This document shows positions 1-7,913 of a stretch of DNA of 64,000 bases, piece after piece. This DNA is from Capnocytophaga haemolytica. Lineage in GTDB: Bacteria > Bacteroidota > Bacteroidia > Flavobacteriales > Flavobacteriaceae. Location: NCBI RefSeq assembly GCF_001553545.1, contig NZ_CP014227.1, forward strand, positions 1,408,501 through 1,472,500. The letters run 5' to 3'. Under the pieces are notes generated by a model. The model did not search any database and was not told the DNA's origin. It was given only the letters and a program-made list of their open reading frames with translations. How positions within the stretch are numbered: the first letter of the stretch is position 1; every line of letters begins with the position of its first letter. A program made the translations under genes and the position numbers.

Positions 1-440
1 CAGAGGCTATTAGCAAGGCTTTTGAGGTAGACAATGAGGTGCTTATAGAGGGTTTTTTAGATGGCACAGAGGTATCAGTAGGGGTGATTACCTACAAAGG
101 ACGGGTAAAAGTACTCCCTATGACGGAGATTGTCTCCCATAATGATTTCTTTGATTATGAGGCAAAGTACGAAGGCAAGTCGGATGAGATTACCCCCGCA
201 CGGCTTTCCCCTGAGATGACTGCCAAAGTGGAGGCATTAGCAGCTAAGGTGTACCAGCTTTTAGGTATGAAAGGCTTTAGCCGCAGTGAGTTTATTATCG
301 TGGGCGATACGCCTTATCTCCTCGAGATGAATACCTCACCAGGACTCTCAGAGGCGAGCTTATTGCCACAACAAGCTGCTGTGGCTGGCATATCCCTCTC
401 TGAACTATTTGACAACGAGTTAGCAAGTATAGTAGCGTGA
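1..440 (+). CDS. ddl: D-alanine--D-alanine ligase, C-terminal part (5' end outside window)
   Basis: This is the C-terminal ATP-grasp half of D-Ala-D-Ala ligase, the cytoplasmic ATP-dependent enzyme that makes the D-Ala-D-Ala dipeptide for peptidoglycan. The reading frame is open from base 3 of the window, so the gene begins upstream. The visible part shows the family blocks: an IEGFLDGTEVSVG strand, a long DYEAKYEGKSD loop, and the metal/ATP-binding EMNTSPGLSEASLLPQQA segment near the end. The stop codon overlaps the GTG start of coaD by four bases (GTGA), which suggests translational coupling. Family assignment is firm; only the missing N-terminus limits the entry. Confidence 0.93.
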   Translation, partial: EAISKAFEVDNEVLIEGFLDGTEVSVGVITYKGRVKVLPMTEIVSHNDFFDYEAKYEGKSDEITPARLSPEMTAKVEALAAKVYQLLGMKGFSRSEFIIVGDTPYLLEMNTSPGLSEASLLPQQAAVAGISLSELFDNELASIVA

Positions 441-892
441 AAAGAGCATTATTTCCAGGGTCGTTTGACCCCATTACCTTAGGGCATTACGATATTATCC
501 AGCGCGCCTTAGATCTCTTTGACGAGATTGTGGTGGCTATTGGGGTAAATAACGAGAAGAACAGTATGTTTACTGCTGAAAAGCGCAAGGAGTTTATCGA
601 GAAAGCCTTTGAAAAAGAGCCCAAAGTGCGCGTAACAACCTATAGTGGACTTACCGTAGATTATTGCAAAGAGATAGACGCTCAGTTTATCCTCAGAGGT
701 TTGCGCAATCCCGCAGACTTTGAATTTGAGAAGGCGATTGCGCATACCAACCGCAAGCTATCGGGCATAGAGACCGTGTTTTTGCTTACCGCCTCGCGTA
801 CCTCGTTTATCTCATCATCCATAGTGCGCGATGTTATCCGCAACGGGGGGGACTATACCGTATTGGTCCCCGATAGTGTCAGAATAGAATAA
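437..892 (+). CDS. coaD: Phosphopantetheine adenylyltransferase
   Basis: CoaD transfers AMP from ATP to 4'-phosphopantetheine, giving dephospho-CoA in coenzyme A synthesis. The 151-residue product matches the usual length of about 160. It starts with the nucleotidyltransferase signature GSFDPITLGH (TxGH, His17) and has the ISSSxVR motif (FISSSIVRDV) near the C-terminus. The start is GTG at 437, overlapping the ddl stop; no better ATG lies upstream in frame. A run of seven G near position 845 stays in frame here. It probably shares a transcript with ddl. Confidence 0.95.
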   Translation: MKRALFPGSFDPITLGHYDIIQRALDLFDEIVVAIGVNNEKNSMFTAEKRKEFIEKAFEKEPKVRVTTYSGLTVDYCKEIDAQFILRGLRNPADFEFEKAIAHTNRKLSGIETVFLLTASRTSFISSSIVRDVIRNGGDYTVLVPDSVRIE

Positions 893-916
893 AAACTCTT
901 AATAAATTAAATAATT

Positions 917-2758
917 ATGTGTGGAATAGTAGGTTATTTGGGTAGCAGAGCTGCCTATCCCGTAGTGATTGACGGGTTAAAGCGTTTAGAATACCGCGGC
1001 TATGATAGTGCAGGGTTTGTACTGAACTCTGATGGCTTTTTTGCAGTGAAAACCAAAGGGAAAGTCTCTGATTTGGTAGCCAAAGCAGGTGAGGCAGTGC
1101 CAGAATATTCCTGTGGTATGGGGCACACACGTTGGGCAACACACGGAGTACCTAATGATGTGAACTCGCATCCACATTTATCCAATTCGGGTAAACTGGC
1201 TATAGTGCATAATGGTATCATTGAGAACTATGAGAGCATTAAGCAGAACTTACTCAAAGAAGGCTTTACCTTTACTTCCGATACTGATACAGAGGTGCTC
1301 ATTAACTTTATTGAATACATACAAACCCGAGAGCAGGTAGACTTAGAGACAGCAGTACGCTATGCCCTCAACGATGTGGTAGGAGCTTTTGCCATCGTGG
1401 TGATGAGCAGTGATGACCCTAAAGAGATCGTAGTGGCACGCTTGGGAAGTCCGCTGGTTATCGGAATAGGTGAGGGCGAGTTCTTTGTGGCATCTGATGC
1501 CTCTCCATTTATTGAGTATACCCAGAACGCTATCTACTTAGAAGATGGCGAGATGGCAACTATCCACTTGGAAAAACCACTAAAGGTCATTAATATTAAG
1601 AGTAATGAAGAAGTAAGTCCGTTTATACAACAACTCAAGCTCAACTTAGAGGCCATAGAGAAAGGCGGTTACGACCATTTTATGCTCAAAGAAATCCACG
1701 AACAACCCAAAGCCCTCCGCGATACGATGCGCGGTCGCCTACTGGAAGATCATACGACTAAACTCTCTGGCGTGGATAAACATTTGGAGGCATTCCTTAA
1801 TGCAAAACGGATTATTATTGTGGCTTGTGGTACCTCGTGGCACGCAGGTTTGGTAGGCGAATATCTCTTAGAGGAATACGCCCGTATTCCTGTGGAAGTA
1901 GAATATGCTTCGGAGTTCCGCTACCGCAATCCAATTATCCATAAAGACGATATTGTTATAGCCATCTCACAATCGGGAGAGACTGCTGATACGCTTGCTG
2001 CGCTGAAACTCGCTAAAGAGCAAGGAGCTTTCATCTATGGAATATGCAATGTAGTAGGCTCCTCTATTGCTCGTATTACTGATTCAGGTACCTATACCCA
2101 CGCAGGACCTGAGATAGGCGTAGCCTCTACTAAAGCCTTCACTACCCAACTCACCGTGCTTACTCTTATTGCTTTACACTTAGGACATAAGAAAGGAACC
2201 ATTAGTGAGGCACAATATAGTCAGTTATGCGATGACTTAGCACGTACACCTCAACTGATAGAACAAACGCTGGAGCGCGTGCAGGATAAGGTGATTGAGA
2301 TTGCAGAGACCTATAAGGATGCCCGCAATTGTCTCTATTTGGGGCGTGGCTTTAACTTCCCAACAGCTTTAGAAGGAGCATTGAAACTCAAAGAAATATC
2401 CTACATACACGCTGAGGGTTATCCCGCAGCAGAGATGAAGCACGGACCTATCGCCCTGATTGATGAGCAGATGCCTGTGGTTTTTATTGCACCGAAGATG
2501 ACACACTACGATAAGGTAGTTTCCAACGCACAGGAAATCAAAGCGCGTAAAGGCAATATCATTGCAGTAGTAACTGAGGGAGATACCCAGATAGCTGCCC
2601 TTGCCACTCACGTGATTGAGATACCTGAGATAAGCGAGGCACTCACTCCGATATTGGCTTCGGTACCACTACAATTGTTGTCTTATTATATTGCAATTAA
2701 GCGCGGGTGCAATGTAGACCAACCACGTAACTTAGCAAAATCGGTAACGGTAGAATAG
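917..2758 (+). CDS. glmS: Glutamine--fructose-6-phosphate aminotransferase (isomerizing)
   Basis: GlmS converts fructose-6-phosphate and glutamine to glucosamine-6-phosphate, the entry step to UDP-GlcNAc for peptidoglycan, lipid A and the glycans coded further along. The protein has 613 residues, the normal size. It begins MCGIVGYLG, so Cys2 becomes the N-terminal nucleophile of the glutaminase domain (about residues 1-220). Two SIS sugar-isomerase domains follow (about 290-600), with ACGTSWHAG and SQSGETADT. It ends with the family tail RNLAKSVTVE. The ATG follows an AT-rich 24-base gap after coaD, with no clear separate promoter. No ribozyme-like leader is visible. Confidence 0.97.
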   Translation: MCGIVGYLGSRAAYPVVIDGLKRLEYRGYDSAGFVLNSDGFFAVKTKGKVSDLVAKAGEAVPEYSCGMGHTRWATHGVPNDVNSHPHLSNSGKLAIVHNGIIENYESIKQNLLKEGFTFTSDTDTEVLINFIEYIQTREQVDLETAVRYALNDVVGAFAIVVMSSDDPKEIVVARLGSPLVIGIGEGEFFVASDASPFIEYTQNAIYLEDGEMATIHLEKPLKVINIKSNEEVSPFIQQLKLNLEAIEKGGYDHFMLKEIHEQPKALRDTMRGRLLEDHTTKLSGVDKHLEAFLNAKRIIIVACGTSWHAGLVGEYLLEEYARIPVEVEYASEFRYRNPIIHKDDIVIAISQSGETADTLAALKLAKEQGAFIYGICNVVGSSIARITDSGTYTHAGPEIGVASTKAFTTQLTVLTLIALHLGHKKGTISEAQYSQLCDDLARTPQLIEQTLERVQDKVIEIAETYKDARNCLYLGRGFNFPTALEGALKLKEISYIHAEGYPAAEMKHGPIALIDEQMPVVFIAPKMTHYDKVVSNAQEIKARKGNIIAVVTEGDTQIAALATHVIEIPEISEALTPILASVPLQLLSYYIAIKRGCNVDQPRNLAKSVTVE

Positions 2759-2775
2759 GTAAATAATTATGATTA

Positions 2776-2807
2776 TTTTTTGCTGTTATAAAAAATCACT
2801 ACCTTTG
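2776..2807 (+). promoter_or_regulatory. Bacteroidota-type promoter for panD
   Basis: A T-rich -33 region ending in TTTTTTG (2776-2782) is followed by TACCTTTG (2800-2807), which fits the TAnnTTTG -7 consensus. The panD ATG lies 23 bases downstream of the -7 box, so transcription probably starts around 2814 with a short leader. Confidence 0.7.
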
Positions 2808-2829
2808 TCGCGTTTTTAGTAACTATAAG

Positions 2830-3180
2830 ATGCAAATAGAAGTATTAAAATCTAAGATTCACCGAGTTAGGGTTACAGGAGCTGATTTAGATTATGTAGG
2901 TAGCATCACTATTGATGAGGATTTACTTGACGCAGCTAATATGATTGAGGGTGAAAAAGTTTCAATTGTAAATGTAAACAATGGAGAGCGTTTTGAAACT
3001 TATATCATTAAGGGGAAAAGAGCCTCAGGATCTATTGTGCTTAATGGACCTGCTGCTCGTAAAGTACAGCGAGGAGATATTGTAATTATTATATCCTATG
3101 CCTCTATGGACTTTGAAGAAGCAAAAATCTTTAAACCGTGGATTATTTTCCCTAATGAAGAAACCAATAGGATTGAATAA
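2830..3180 (+). CDS. panD: Aspartate 1-decarboxylase proenzyme
   Basis: PanD decarboxylates aspartate to beta-alanine for pantothenate and coenzyme A. It is a pyruvoyl enzyme made by self-cleavage. The 116-residue protein is typical in length and carries the cleavage site YVGSITID, with Gly24-Ser25, so Ser25 would become the pyruvoyl group. The Tyr and catalytic residues of the family blocks ([29 protein letters not shown]) are present. Its stop overlaps the next ATG by one base (TAATG), so the following membrane-protein gene is probably coupled. Confidence 0.96.
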   Translation: MQIEVLKSKIHRVRVTGADLDYVGSITIDEDLLDAANMIEGEKVSIVNVNNGERFETYIIKGKRASGSIVLNGPAARKVQRGDIVIIISYASMDFEEAKIFKPWIIFPNEETNRIE

Positions 3181-4130
3181 TGAAACTCCTAAAAATTATA
3201 TTCCCTATCTTATTAGGGATATTTTTTTGTTGGTACGCATACCAACAGTTTACAGCATCTCAACTTTCTGATATAAAAGAAACTTTTTTAAAAGCTAATT
3301 ATTTTTATATAGCTTTGGCAGTACTCTTAGGCTTCCTAAGTGATTTATCAAGAGCTGTACGTTGGGATTTACTTCTTAGACCATTGGGTTATAAAACAAA
3401 AACACTTCATAGGGTGATGGCTGTTTTTATAGGCTATTTGGTAAATGTTACTATTCCTCGTTCAGGAGAGCTTTCTCGTGCTTTGTTGATAAGCAATTAT
3501 GATGCTGTTCCTTTTGAGAAATCATTAGGGACAATTATTTCAGAACGTGTAATTGACTTACTACTTCTATTCATTTCTACTTTATTAGCCTTTATTTTTC
3601 AGTTCGATGTGATTAGTGAGTTCTTACTCTCAAAAATACCTTTTCAGAAACTTTTAATTTTAGGTATTGTATCCGTTATTGTAGTTGTAGTATTCTTTTA
3701 CTTGATATATACTTCTACAAATAGGTTCTTTTTAAAGATAAAAGTTTTTTTGAGTGGTATTAAAGATGGTGTACTTTCTATACTTAAACTCAAGCGAAAA
3801 GGTCTATTTTTACTTCATACCCTTTTTATATGGGGAATGTATTTTCTAATGTTTTATATACCTTTTTTTGCATTACCAGAAACTTCAAATGTAGGTATTC
3901 CTAATATACTTACAGCCTTTGTAGTAGGAAGTTTTGCCGTTGCCTTTACTAATGGAGGGTTTGGTTCTTATCCTTTCTTTATTGCAGAAGTATTAGCACT
4001 TTTTGGTATTTCGACAGTGGTAGGGACTGCTTTTGGATGGATTGTATGGACGTCACAATTTGTGATGACACTTCTTTTAGGAGGGATTTCTTTTCTACTG
4101 ATTCCGTTGTTGAAAAAGAAAATAACTTAG
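3180..4130 (+). CDS. Lysylphosphatidylglycerol synthase TM-region (UPF0104/AglD-like) membrane protein
   Basis: The 316-residue protein is almost entirely hydrophobic, with about eight predicted membrane spans. It matches the pattern of the LPG_synthase_TM family (PF03706): a short first span, the motif SDLSRAVRWDLLLRPLGY around residue 60, the TIPRSGELSRA loop around residue 95, and the glycine-rich segment TNGGFGSYPFFIAEVLALFG near 260. It has only the membrane part and lacks the C-terminal lysyltransferase domain of MprF, so lipid lysylation cannot be assumed. The gene is coupled to panD by a one-base overlap; no functional link is evident from that. Confidence 0.8.
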   Translation: MKLLKIIFPILLGIFFCWYAYQQFTASQLSDIKETFLKANYFYIALAVLLGFLSDLSRAVRWDLLLRPLGYKTKTLHRVMAVFIGYLVNVTIPRSGELSRALLISNYDAVPFEKSLGTIISERVIDLLLLFISTLLAFIFQFDVISEFLLSKIPFQKLLILGIVSVIVVVVFFYLIYTSTNRFFLKIKVFLSGIKDGVLSILKLKRKGLFLLHTLFIWGMYFLMFYIPFFALPETSNVGIPNILTAFVVGSFAVAFTNGGFGSYPFFIAEVLALFGISTVVGTAFGWIVWTSQFVMTLLLGGISFLLIPLLKKKIT

Positions 4131-4160
4131 ATTATATTGGTAAGAAGTAATCATAATTAG

Positions 4161-4196
4161 AAAGCCTTGGCAGTTAATTAACTACCAAGGCTTTTT
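4161..4196. terminator. Bidirectional hairpin terminator
   Basis: The arms AAAGCCTTGG and CCAAGGCTTT enclose a loop holding TTAATTAA, followed by a T-run on the plus strand. The position suits termination of panD and the membrane-protein gene on plus, and of the tRNA cluster on minus. Confidence 0.75.
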
Positions 4197-4222
4197 GTTA
4201 TGACTTTAGAAAACTTAATTCG

Positions 4223-4306
4223 TGCCTACGACAAGATTCGAACTTGCACGCCCTTACGAGCACCACCCCCTCAAGATGGCGAGTCTACCAATTTCTCCAC
4301 GTAGGC
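4223..4306 (-). tRNA. tRNA-Leu (anticodon GAG)
   Basis: An 84-base class II tRNA read on the minus strand. The acceptor stem GCCTACG pairs with CGTAGGC and the discriminator is A. The D arm contains AAATTGGTAGA. The anticodon stem CCATC/GGTGG closes the loop TTGAGGG, giving GAG. A variable arm and a T arm with GTTCGAATC are present. CCA is not encoded. It is the last gene of the five-gene tRNA cluster. Confidence 0.9.
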
Positions 4307-4313
4307 ATTTTAG

Positions 4314-4386
4314 TGACCTGGCTGGGGCTCGAACCCAGGACCCCAACATTAAAAGTGTTGTGCTCTACCAACTGAGCTACCAAGTC
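4314..4386 (-). tRNA. tRNA-Lys (anticodon TTT)
   Basis: A 73-base tRNA on the minus strand. The acceptor GACTTGG pairs with CCAGGTC, with discriminator A. The anticodon stem CAACA/TGTTG closes the loop CTTTTAA, giving TTT. The T loop is GTTCGAGCC and CCA is not encoded. The body is nearly identical to the copy at 4626-4698. Confidence 0.93.
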
Positions 4387-4420
4387 CCTAAAAAATAAAA
4401 AACAAATTGAATAACCTTTG

Positions 4421-4493
4421 TGACCCGACAGGGGATCGAACCCTGGACCCCAACATTAAGAGTGTCGTGCTCTACCAGCTGAGCTATCGAGTC
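4421..4493 (-). tRNA. tRNA-Lys (anticodon CTT)
   Basis: A 73-base tRNA on the minus strand. The acceptor GACTCGA pairs with the 3' side TCGGGTC (with one wobble), discriminator A. The anticodon loop is CTCTTAA, so the anticodon is CTT. The T arm contains GTTCGATCC. It is nearly identical to the copy at 4522-4594. Confidence 0.9.
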
Positions 4494-4521
4494 AAACCAT
4501 AAAAACAAATTGTATAACCCG

Positions 4522-4594
4522 TGACCCAGCAGGGGATCGAACCCTGGACCCCAACATTAAGAGTGTCGTGCTCTACCAGCTGAGCTACTGAGTC
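4522..4594 (-). tRNA. tRNA-Lys (anticodon CTT)
   Basis: A 73-base tRNA on the minus strand with acceptor GACTCAG/CTGGGTC, anticodon loop CTCTTAA (CTT) and T loop GTTCGATCC. It looks like a tandem duplicate of the gene at 4421-4493. The spacers beside both genes share the string AAAACAAATTG. Confidence 0.92.
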
Positions 4595-4625
4595 AAAAAA
4601 CATATAAAAACAAATTGTACAATGG

Positions 4626-4698
4626 TGACCTGGCTGGGGCTCGAACCCAGGACCCCAACATTAAAAGTGTTGTGCTCTACCGGCTGAGCTACCAAGTC
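4626..4698 (-). tRNA. tRNA-Lys (anticodon TTT)
   Basis: A 73-base tRNA on the minus strand with acceptor GACTTGG/CCAGGTC and anticodon loop CTTTTAA (TTT). It is the first gene of the cluster, immediately downstream of the minus-strand promoter at 4725-4754. It differs from the 4314-4386 copy by only a base or so in the D arm. Confidence 0.93.
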
Positions 4699-4724
4699 GC
4701 AATGTCATTCCTTCAATGCGGGTG

Positions 4725-4754
4725 CAAATTTATAACAATTTTTTTACATAGCAA
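4725..4754 (-). promoter_or_regulatory. Promoter of the tRNA cluster
   Basis: On the minus strand TTG (4754-4752) is followed after 19 bases by TAAATTTG (4732-4725), matching the Bacteroidota -33/-7 pattern. The first tRNA begins 26 bases downstream of the -7 box. Confidence 0.75.
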
Positions 4755-4766
4755 GAAATAAATCAT

Positions 4767-4774
4767 TATTTTTG
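4767..4774 (+). promoter_or_regulatory. Probable -7 box for aroK
   Basis: TATTTTTG fits TAnnTTTG. It lies 51 bases before the ATG at 4826 and is back to back with the tRNA-cluster promoter. No clear TTG is seen at the -33 distance, so the call is moderate. Confidence 0.5.
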
Positions 4775-4825
4775 CACTTTATTTTTAAATTATTTTTTAA
4801 ACCACTATTATACAATATTTTAACA

Positions 4826-5362
4826 ATGAAGATAATTTTAATAGGTTATATGGGAAGTGGAAAAACGACTCTTGGAAAAGCCCTTTCACTTAAGAAAAAC
4901 GTTCCTTTTATCGACTTAGATCAGTATATAGAGATGAAAGAAGGTGCCTCAGTAAGACGTATTTTTAAGGATAGAGGTGAGATCTATTTCCGTAAGATAG
5001 AGTCGTACTACCTGAGTGAACTCTTAGCTTCTCAAGAGGATTTTGTACTTGCTGTAGGGGGAGGCACCCCTTGTTTTGGGAATAATATGCAACTTATCAC
5101 AGATAGTACTGAAATGGTTGTCTACCTGAAATATCAACCTAAGTCGTTAGCTGAGCGTCTGCTGCAAGAGAAACATCTTCGTCCATTGATAGCAGATATA
5201 GTAGATACAGATTTAGAGGACTTTATCCGTAAGCACCTATTTGATAGGAATCCCTTTTATATGCAGGCTAAGTATCACATTCCTATGGATGGGCTTACTG
5301 ATGTAGAAGGACTGAAAGCTATTGAAAGGGTAATAGATGCCCCAAAAAGCTCTTCTATATGA
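4826..5362 (+). CDS. aroK: Shikimate kinase
   Basis: AroK phosphorylates shikimate at O3 with ATP, in the common pathway to aromatic amino acids. Starting at the ATG at 4826 gives 178 residues, the normal size, beginning MKIILIGYMGSGKTTLGK with the P-loop at residues 7-14. The shikimate-binding DLD of FIDLDQYIE and the glycine block AVGGGTPCFG are present, as is the lid arginine of KHLRPL. A longer reading frame from a TTG at 4772 would start inside the promoter box and adds a hydrophobic leader that the family lacks, so 4826 is preferred. The last eight bases overlap the convergent batE gene. Confidence 0.95.
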   Translation: MKIILIGYMGSGKTTLGKALSLKKNVPFIDLDQYIEMKEGASVRRIFKDRGEIYFRKIESYYLSELLASQEDFVLAVGGGTPCFGNNMQLITDSTEMVVYLKYQPKSLAERLLQEKHLRPLIADIVDTDLEDFIRKHLFDRNPFYMQAKYHIPMDGLTDVEGLKAIERVIDAPKSSSI

Positions 5363-6116
5363 TTTTTAGAACGCTCTCTTTTGTCCAACCTATTTTGCCA
5401 TTGGCTAATTTGACTTTTAGCCAATCATTCTGCTGTTCAATAATTTCTACTTTTGTGCCTTCGTGTAAGGAAGCTACCTCTGTGCTATAGGCATTAGGTT
5501 CAGCAAAAAGACGTACAGTTTTATCAAATAGAATTGCAAATTTCTCATTCTCAACTCTATTCTTATGAGTATTTGCTATAAAGTAAGTTCCTGCGGTAAA
5601 GATAACTGTAAAGAGCATTAGCGTAAAAAACAGTCTTTTCAAAGTTGTTTTTTCAATGAAATAATACAGTAGAAAGCTAAACACAAATAGCCAAACCCCA
5701 ATAATGGAGTAGGTTGCCCATACATTTAGTGAGAACAAGGAGATAATCCTATTTGATAGTTTCCTTAGCCACGTCTGAGGTAGGGGGGTGATTGCATCTA
5801 CCCTCATTTGGTTGGCAAAAACTAAGTTGGTCCTTGCTTCTTTATTTTCAGGGTTAAGTTTTAGAGCTTTCTCATAATAATAAATACTTTCGGGCACGTG
5901 ATTGAGCTTATAATAGGCATTTGCCATATTATAATACAACGAGGAAGATTCATATCCTGATTTCAAGATAGCTTGATAACCATAGATCGCCTGTTGGTAA
6001 TCTCCTTTGCCGTAGTTTTCTATTGATTTTGAGAATAATGCTTCATTGCTCTCAGCTTGTGAAAACCCCAAGAACGGCAGTAAAACTATAAGTATTATAT
6101 ATAATATTCGTCTCAT
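5355..6116 (-). CDS. batE: BatE-type TPR and SH3-like membrane protein
   Basis: This is the last gene of the bat (Bacteroides aerotolerance) cluster. The 253-residue product has an N-terminal signal segment (to about residue 20), TPR-like helices (about 25-105, with YYNMANAYYKL and YEKALKLNPEN), two membrane spans (about 130-180) and a C-terminal bacterial SH3-like domain (about 195-250, with VRLFAEPNAYS and WLKVKLANGKIGWT). That layout is typical of BatE. Its exact biochemical role is not established; the bat genes are linked to oxidative stress and envelope fitness. It follows batD by four bases and overlaps the aroK tail. Confidence 0.85.
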   Translation of the reverse strand: MRRILYIILIVLLPFLGFSQAESNEALFSKSIENYGKGDYQQAIYGYQAILKSGYESSSLYYNMANAYYKLNHVPESIYYYEKALKLNPENKEARTNLVFANQMRVDAITPLPQTWLRKLSNRIISLFSLNVWATYSIIGVWLFVFSFLLYYFIEKTTLKRLFFTLMLFTVIFTAGTYFIANTHKNRVENEKFAILFDKTVRLFAEPNAYSTEVASLHEGTKVEIIEQQNDWLKVKLANGKIGWTKESVLKII

Positions 6117-6120
6117 TTTT

Positions 6121-7872
6121 TTATTTCTTTACTTGTTTGTCTAAGTCTGAAATAACACGAATAGCCTCTTGAAAATCTTTGGTTAGAGAAGCCTCTGTGT
6201 GCTGCTGTGAGTAGCGATGTATTTCACAATTGCTCAGCAACTGGATAAAGCTATTTACTGTTGAAGCCTCAGCGTGTTTCTCGAGCAGTAAGTCGGTTAT
6301 CTTTTCTTTGCTCATCTCAGAAGTTTCAATCTTTAATTTTGCTTTTAGATAATTGTGTAAAGCACGTTCTAACGCTTCGTAGAAAGTACTCTTATCATTT
6401 AGTTTCTGTTTGGCTTCACTTAGATATTTCTTTGCTAAGCGGTTTGCCAAGCGTGCTTTGGTACCTTGGATATCTCCTTCTCGTTTCTGTTTTACGTACC
6501 AAAGTAATAGAACTATTGGGATGATGCACAGAGGCAACAATAAGCAAAGATAATAAGGTACAGAGCCGAAGAACAAGGTTTTGTTTTTGGGTTGCAGGTT
6601 AGCATAGCTTTGCACTCCTTTGAATTGTTTTTCGGATAAGTTGCCTTGTTCGTTATCCATCCGTTTGTTCTCCGAAATAGGTCCATCGGTTACATCTATC
6701 CAGATATCGTCTGTTTTGAGGGTTACGTATTTTCCTGTGTTAGGGTTAAAGTAGGAGAAGGATAATCCTGAGATAGGGTATTTTCCCTTGTACTGAGGCA
6801 CTATGGTGTAAGCCTGCTCTACACGTCCTCGCATTCCTGCCAGTGAGGTGTTGATATCCTCTTTTTGCTCAGGTGAGTATACTTCTAATGATGAGGGGAA
6901 GGTTGGTTTAGGCATTTCAAATAGCTTGAGGTTGCCGCTACCTAATACTTGTACTTTAAGTTGTAAACTTTCTCCAGCTTTGAGTGTGTGCTTTGAAGCG
7001 TTCACATCAAATGAGAACTCACCCACAGCTCCTGAGAAGTTCTCTGGTTTTCCTTCCTCAGGTAGGTTTCTTACCTCCAAAGTCTTTCCTCCTGAAGTAA
7101 TACGCCTTCTTACTTGCTCATACATCGGTCTGCCAAAGAAGTCGCGTTGTGAGGTAGGGACGTTTAGTGTAGCCTCTAAAGTGAATGGATCAAGGGTGAT
7201 ATTACCAACTTTCTGAGGGTATAGCACTACTTTTTTCACTACAATACAGCGATATTGCCTTCCTTGGTAAGTACAGTTTTCTATCTTATATTCGGGAAAG
7301 TTGATATCTTGACTCCAGAAGTTAGTGTACTTAGGTACATTTACGCCTCGCAATTCACTTAGAGCAACTTCTCCGCCTACGTATAAGCGGTAGGTGACAC
7401 TTACAGCCTCACTCAGGTATGGATTTGCTTTTGATACTTCGGCTAATAGGAATATATTGTCATTAGCAATATCTCTACTTGTTCGGTCGATAGAAGGGTT
7501 GTTTACCGCTGCGGAAACTGTGATTTGTATGGGGTTTGTTTTATAAGTTCGCCCATCAATTTCGATGCTTGCAGGTTGGATGGTGAAATTTCCTTTGGAA
7601 TTGGGTTGTAAGATATAAATATATGTTTTTGAAAAGCTACTCACTCCATTGATCCACGAGCGCGAAATGGACTGTGAGGGTCCCATAACGACGGTAAATC
7701 CCTGAAAATTCGGTGCTACGAAGTTGTCGCCATCTTTGTTCATTGAGAACTCGATTCGCAGGCGTTCGTTGGCACCTAAGTGGTTTTTGCTCACGGTTGC
7801 CTTGAACTCTACATTCTGAGCGTACAGGGTGTGAAAGAGAAAAGTTATAAAGAGTACTAATTTGTATTTCAT
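6121..7872 (-). CDS. batD: BatD family protein
   Basis: The 583-residue product fits the BatD (oxygen tolerance) family. It has a signal peptide ending near LYAQ, then a long beta-rich extracytoplasmic region with repeated immunoglobulin-like strands (about 20-430), a single membrane span (about 440-462, YYLCLLLPLCIIPIVLLLWYV) and a cytoplasmic helical tail with heptad-like charge pattern. It lies between batC and batE in one minus-strand operon with short gaps. The family is thought to act with the VWA proteins BatA/BatB in a membrane complex; no catalytic motif is visible. Confidence 0.88.
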   Translation of the reverse strand: MKYKLVLFITFLFHTLYAQNVEFKATVSKNHLGANERLRIEFSMNKDGDNFVAPNFQGFTVVMGPSQSISRSWINGVSSFSKTYIYILQPNSKGNFTIQPASIEIDGRTYKTNPIQITVSAAVNNPSIDRTSRDIANDNIFLLAEVSKANPYLSEAVSVTYRLYVGGEVALSELRGVNVPKYTNFWSQDINFPEYKIENCTYQGRQYRCIVVKKVVLYPQKVGNITLDPFTLEATLNVPTSQRDFFGRPMYEQVRRRITSGGKTLEVRNLPEEGKPENFSGAVGEFSFDVNASKHTLKAGESLQLKVQVLGSGNLKLFEMPKPTFPSSLEVYSPEQKEDINTSLAGMRGRVEQAYTIVPQYKGKYPISGLSFSYFNPNTGKYVTLKTDDIWIDVTDGPISENKRMDNEQGNLSEKQFKGVQSYANLQPKNKTLFFGSVPYYLCLLLPLCIIPIVLLLWYVKQKREGDIQGTKARLANRLAKKYLSEAKQKLNDKSTFYEALERALHNYLKAKLKIETSEMSKEKITDLLLEKHAEASTVNSFIQLLSNCEIHRYSQQHTEASLTKDFQEAIRVISDLDKQVKK

Positions 7873-7913
7873 CTTTTTACAACTACTATTTTTAAATCAT
7901 CTTACTATTATTA

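Noticed and set aside
4772..4825. Longer N-terminus of aroK
   Set aside because: The frame would begin at TTG inside the promoter box and adds a hydrophobic leader foreign to shikimate kinases.
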